From positions 1 through 43,198 of the forward strand of contig DAHUZQ010000071.1 in NCBI GenBank assembly GCA_027306495.1: 43,198 nt of DNA, read 5' to 3'. Below are positions 41,207 through 43,198 of this stretch, piece by piece. Both the position numbers and the translations under genes were made by a program. This stretch comes from Actinomycetota bacterium (GTDB lineage: Bacteria; Actinomycetota; Actinomycetes; Streptosporangiales; Streptosporangiaceae). The notes under the pieces are model-generated. The model was not told where the DNA came from. It ran no database searches and saw only the letters and a program-made list of their open reading frames with translations. The first letter of the stretch is position 1; each line of letters starts with the position of its first letter.

Positions 41207-42415
41207 ATGAGGAGCACACCGACACCCACGACACTCCTGATCACGCTGACCGGGCGTGACCGGCCCGGCGTGACGTCCAGGCTGTTCGATTCCCTTGCGG
41301 TGCACGAAGTGACCGTGCTGGACATGGAGCAGGTGGTGATCCGTGGCCGGCTGATCCTGGGTGTGCTGCTGGACGCGGGAGCAGATCCCGATCTGACCGC
41401 TATCCACCGCGCGGTGCGTGCCCTGGCCGACGATCTCGGCCTCGATGCCGAGATCACCACCGGGGCGGGTGAGCCGGCCCGCGGGCGTGGCAACCTGCAC
41501 GTGACCGTGCTGGGTTCACCGCTCAAGCCGGCGGCGGTCGCGGCCATCACCGGGCACATCGCCGCGGGCGGAGCGAACATCGACCGCATCGACCGCCTCG
41601 CCGACCGCCCCGTCACCTGTATCGAGCTCGATGTGTCGGGAGCCGACCCCGACCGGCTCCGGGCGACACTCACCAGCGAGTCCGCACGCCAGGGAGTGGA
41701 TGTCGCCGTGCAGCGCGGCGGACTGCACCGCCGGGCGATGCGGCTCATCGTGATGGACGTGGACTCCACCCTCATCGCCGGGGAAGTCATCGACCTGCTC
41801 GCCGCCCGGGCCGGCTGTGCCGAGCAGGTCGAGAAGATCACGGCTGCCACCATGCGCGGCGAGGTCGAGTTCGTTGCTTCGCTGCGCGAGCGGGTCGCCA
41901 TGCTGGCCGGGCTGGCGGAGTCGGTGGTGGACGATGTCTACGCCGAGCTCCGGCTCGCGCCGGGCGCCCGCACCCTGGTGCGGACACTGCGCCGGCTCGG
42001 TTTCCGCTGCGGGGTCGTCAGCGGCGGCTTCAGCCAGATCACCGACGCCCTGGTGGGCGACCTGAACCTCGACTACGCGGCCGCCAACACCCTGGAGATC
42101 AGCGATGGCAAGCTGACCGGCCGGCTGGTCGGGCCCGTGATCGACCGGGCCGGGAAGGCGACCGCGCTGCGCAGATTCGCCGCGGAAGCCGGTGTCCCGC
42201 TCAGCCAAACCGTCGCGGTCGGCGACGGCGCCAACGACCTGGACATGCTCGCCGCCGCGGGGCTCGGGATCGCCTTCAACGCCAAGCCGGCCGTCCGCCA
42301 GGCCGCGGACGCGGCCGTCAGCGTCCCCTCTCTCGACACCGTCCTGTACCGGCTGGGAGTGTCGCGGCAGGAGGTCGAGGACGCGGACGCGGGGGGGCTG
42401 GGCCCGCCCGGCTGA
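41207..42415 (+). CDS. serB: Phosphoserine phosphatase with N-terminal ACT domains
   Basis: A 402-residue enzyme. Residues about 8-85 (LLITLTGRDRPGVTSRLF) and 95-170 (LHVTVLGSPLKPAAVAAI) form two ACT-type domains that usually bind serine. The HAD phosphatase domain begins LIVMDVDSTLIAGEVIDLLA, where the first Asp of DVDST is the nucleophile, and continues with VVSGGFSQITD, LVGPVID-RAGKA and VGDGANDLDML. It makes serine from phosphoserine, the last step of the phosphorylated pathway. An open frame starts at 41129, but the ATG at 41207 fits the family. It is divergent from the ABC ATPase. Confidence 0.93.
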   Translation: MRSTPTPTTLLITLTGRDRPGVTSRLFDSLAVHEVTVLDMEQVVIRGRLILGVLLDAGADPDLTAIHRAVRALADDLGLDAEITTGAGEPARGRGNLHVTVLGSPLKPAAVAAITGHIAAGGANIDRIDRLADRPVTCIELDVSGADPDRLRATLTSESARQGVDVAVQRGGLHRRAMRLIVMDVDSTLIAGEVIDLLAARAGCAEQVEKITAATMRGEVEFVASLRERVAMLAGLAESVVDDVYAELRLAPGARTLVRTLRRLGFRCGVVSGGFSQITDALVGDLNLDYAAANTLEISDGKLTGRLVGPVIDRAGKATALRRFAAEAGVPLSQTVAVGDGANDLDMLAAAGLGIAFNAKPAVRQAADAAVSVPSLDTVLYRLGVSRQEVEDADAGGLGPPG

Positions 42416-42447
42416 GCCGCCCGGCCATGTGAGCCGCCCGGCCATGT
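42414..42447. repeat. Two tandem 17-bp repeats at the serB stop codon
   Basis: GAGCCGCCCGGCCATGT occurs at 42414-42430 and 42431-42447, with the start of a third copy after. The first unit overlaps the serB TGA by two bases. Confidence 0.7.
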
Positions 42448-42506
42448 GAGCCGGCATGGCGAACACCCGCACTGCCGGGCGGGCGGGCGGTTTGCGGCGG
42501 CCCGCC

Positions 42507-43004
42507 TCAATCGCCTGGAGTCCACAGACTGATCAGGTCACCGCGTCCGGGCGCGGCGTCGCGCCAGGACCCGGGCAGTCGCACCGCCGCCAGGGCCGCG
42601 GTGGGAAACGCCGCTACGTGTGCCCCTGTGAGATCCATCACAAGGTCGTGGACCGCGGGATTGTGGCCCACCAGCAGGACCATTTGGGACTCGTCGGCGG
42701 CCTCCCGGACGACGGCCAGCAGGCCGTCAGATCCTGCCCGGTACAGCCGCGGCTCGAAGCTCACCACCGCCCGCTGCCCCGCCTCCCCCAGCACCGCCCG
42801 GACCTGCTCCCAGGTCTGCCGCGTGCGCACCGCCGCTGAACAGTGGACGCTCGTGGGGATCAGGCCGTTCCCCAGCAAGTGTGCTCCGGCGGCAGCGGCG
42901 GCCCGGCGGCCCCGCCCGGTCAGCGGGCGCTGATCGTCCTGGCAGGCCGGTTCGCGCGCGGCCTTGGCGTGTCGCAGGACCAGCAGGAGATGAGTGGCGG
43001 CCAT
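42507..43004 (-). CDS. SixA-like histidine phosphatase (phosphoglycerate-mutase superfamily)
   Basis: A 165-residue single-domain member of the histidine phosphatase superfamily. The catalytic RHG-type motif is LVLRHAKA (His12), as in SixA, which has RHA; RPLTGRGRRAA is the following block and LLVGHNPAVHDL holds the second His. SixA removes phosphate from phosphohistidine in E. coli; in actinobacteria the substrate is not known. AGGAG lies 11 nt before the ATG. It is convergent with serB, and a strong hairpin upstream shields it from any gene beyond the right edge. Confidence 0.85.
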   Translation of the reverse strand: MAATHLLLVLRHAKAAREPACQDDQRPLTGRGRRAAAAAGAHLLGNGLIPTSVHCSAAVRTRQTWEQVRAVLGEAGQRAVVSFEPRLYRAGSDGLLAVVREAADESQMVLLVGHNPAVHDLVMDLTGAHVAAFPTAALAAVRLPGSWRDAAPGRGDLISLWTPGD

Positions 43005-43060
43005 CGCCCAGACGGCTCCTTCCCCAGCGCGGCTGCCGTGCCGCCCCCGGGCCGTGCCAG

Positions 43061-43098
43061 ATGGTGGCTGCGGCCCCCTGGGGACCCGCAGCCACCAT
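43061..43098. terminator. Very strong hairpin near the right edge
   Basis: ATGGTGGCTGCGG (43061-43073) and CCGCAGCCACCAT (43086-43098) form a perfect 13-bp stem with a 12-nt loop, itself partly self-complementary. It lies 57 bp upstream of the SixA-like start and probably ends a gene outside the window that reads leftwards. The last 100 bp (43099-43198) hold no recognisable gene. Confidence 0.6.
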
Positions 43099-43198
43099 GC
43101 TCACGTCACCGGCAGCCAGCGGGCACCACCGCCCGCTGGCGTGCCCGCCACGGCCGACCGTCCTGCCCCCGGCCGGGGCGGGCCGGACGGGCGGGATG

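Overview
The window comes from a very GC-rich actinomycete chromosome. Several things point there: mshA (mycothiol, the actinobacterial thiol), the CarD/IspF/CysS/RlmB block, a SenX3-RegX3 pair beside a phosphoglycerate mutase, an LpqE-like lipoprotein divergent from carD, DUF2637 and DUF3068 proteins, a one-domain Ser/Thr kinase, frequent GTG starts, and many genes whose only visible promoter element is a TANNNT -10 box 6-7 nt before the start codon (leaderless transcription). The species cannot be named from sequence alone. No rRNA, tRNA, CRISPR array, transposase or integrase was seen.

Layout. 1-8.6 kb: the tail of a flavodoxin-like gene, two methyltransferases, a Ser/Thr kinase, a thioesterase, an alpha/beta hydrolase, a dimethylglycine/sarcosine dehydrogenase-type flavoenzyme and a DUF3068 membrane protein. 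8.9-10.3 kb: a cytoplasmic BNR beta-propeller translationally coupled to a MoaD/ThiS-like protein ending in Gly-Gly. 10.5-16.2 kb: an amino-acid permease, a membrane SpoIIE-type phosphatase, and a tight sulfotransferase / intradiol dioxygenase / EamA transporter run. 16.4-23.2 kb: an operon of metallophosphoesterase plus four ABC transporter genes, preceded by a LacI-type repressor gene and a palindromic operator. 23.3-25.0 kb: an AlkB-like dioxygenase with a near-perfect LexA (SOS) box over its promoter, and an IclR/PcaR-type regulator with a candidate operator over its own start. 25.2-34.7 kb: housekeeping block rlmB-cysS, hmgA, DUF2637, ispF, carD, a membrane protein with a CxC motif, lpqE-like, regX3-senX3. 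34.9-37.6 kb: gpm divergent from mshA-ybjN. 37.7-43.0 kb: a decayed NRAMP metal transporter, a diiron ferritin-like protein, an HD hydrolase, an ABC ATPase, serB and a SixA-like phosphatase.

How the parts work together. Most genes are core metabolism: serine (serB), glycolysis (gpm), isoprenoids (ispF), translation (cysS, rlmB), mycothiol (mshA), phosphate sensing (senX3/regX3) and rRNA-promoter control (carD). Accessory modules sit between them: one-carbon demethylation, aromatic ring cleavage (hmgA and the intradiol enzyme), an organophosphate- or polyamine-type uptake operon, and a DNA-alkylation repair gene apparently under SOS control.

The observations most worth following are the LexA box on the alkB-like gene, the propeller/ubiquitin-like pair, the SenX3 homologue without its membrane anchor, the NRAMP remnant, the missing ispD and phoU at their usual positions, and three in-register minisatellites. 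I saw no clear candidate for a wholly new defence or mobile system.
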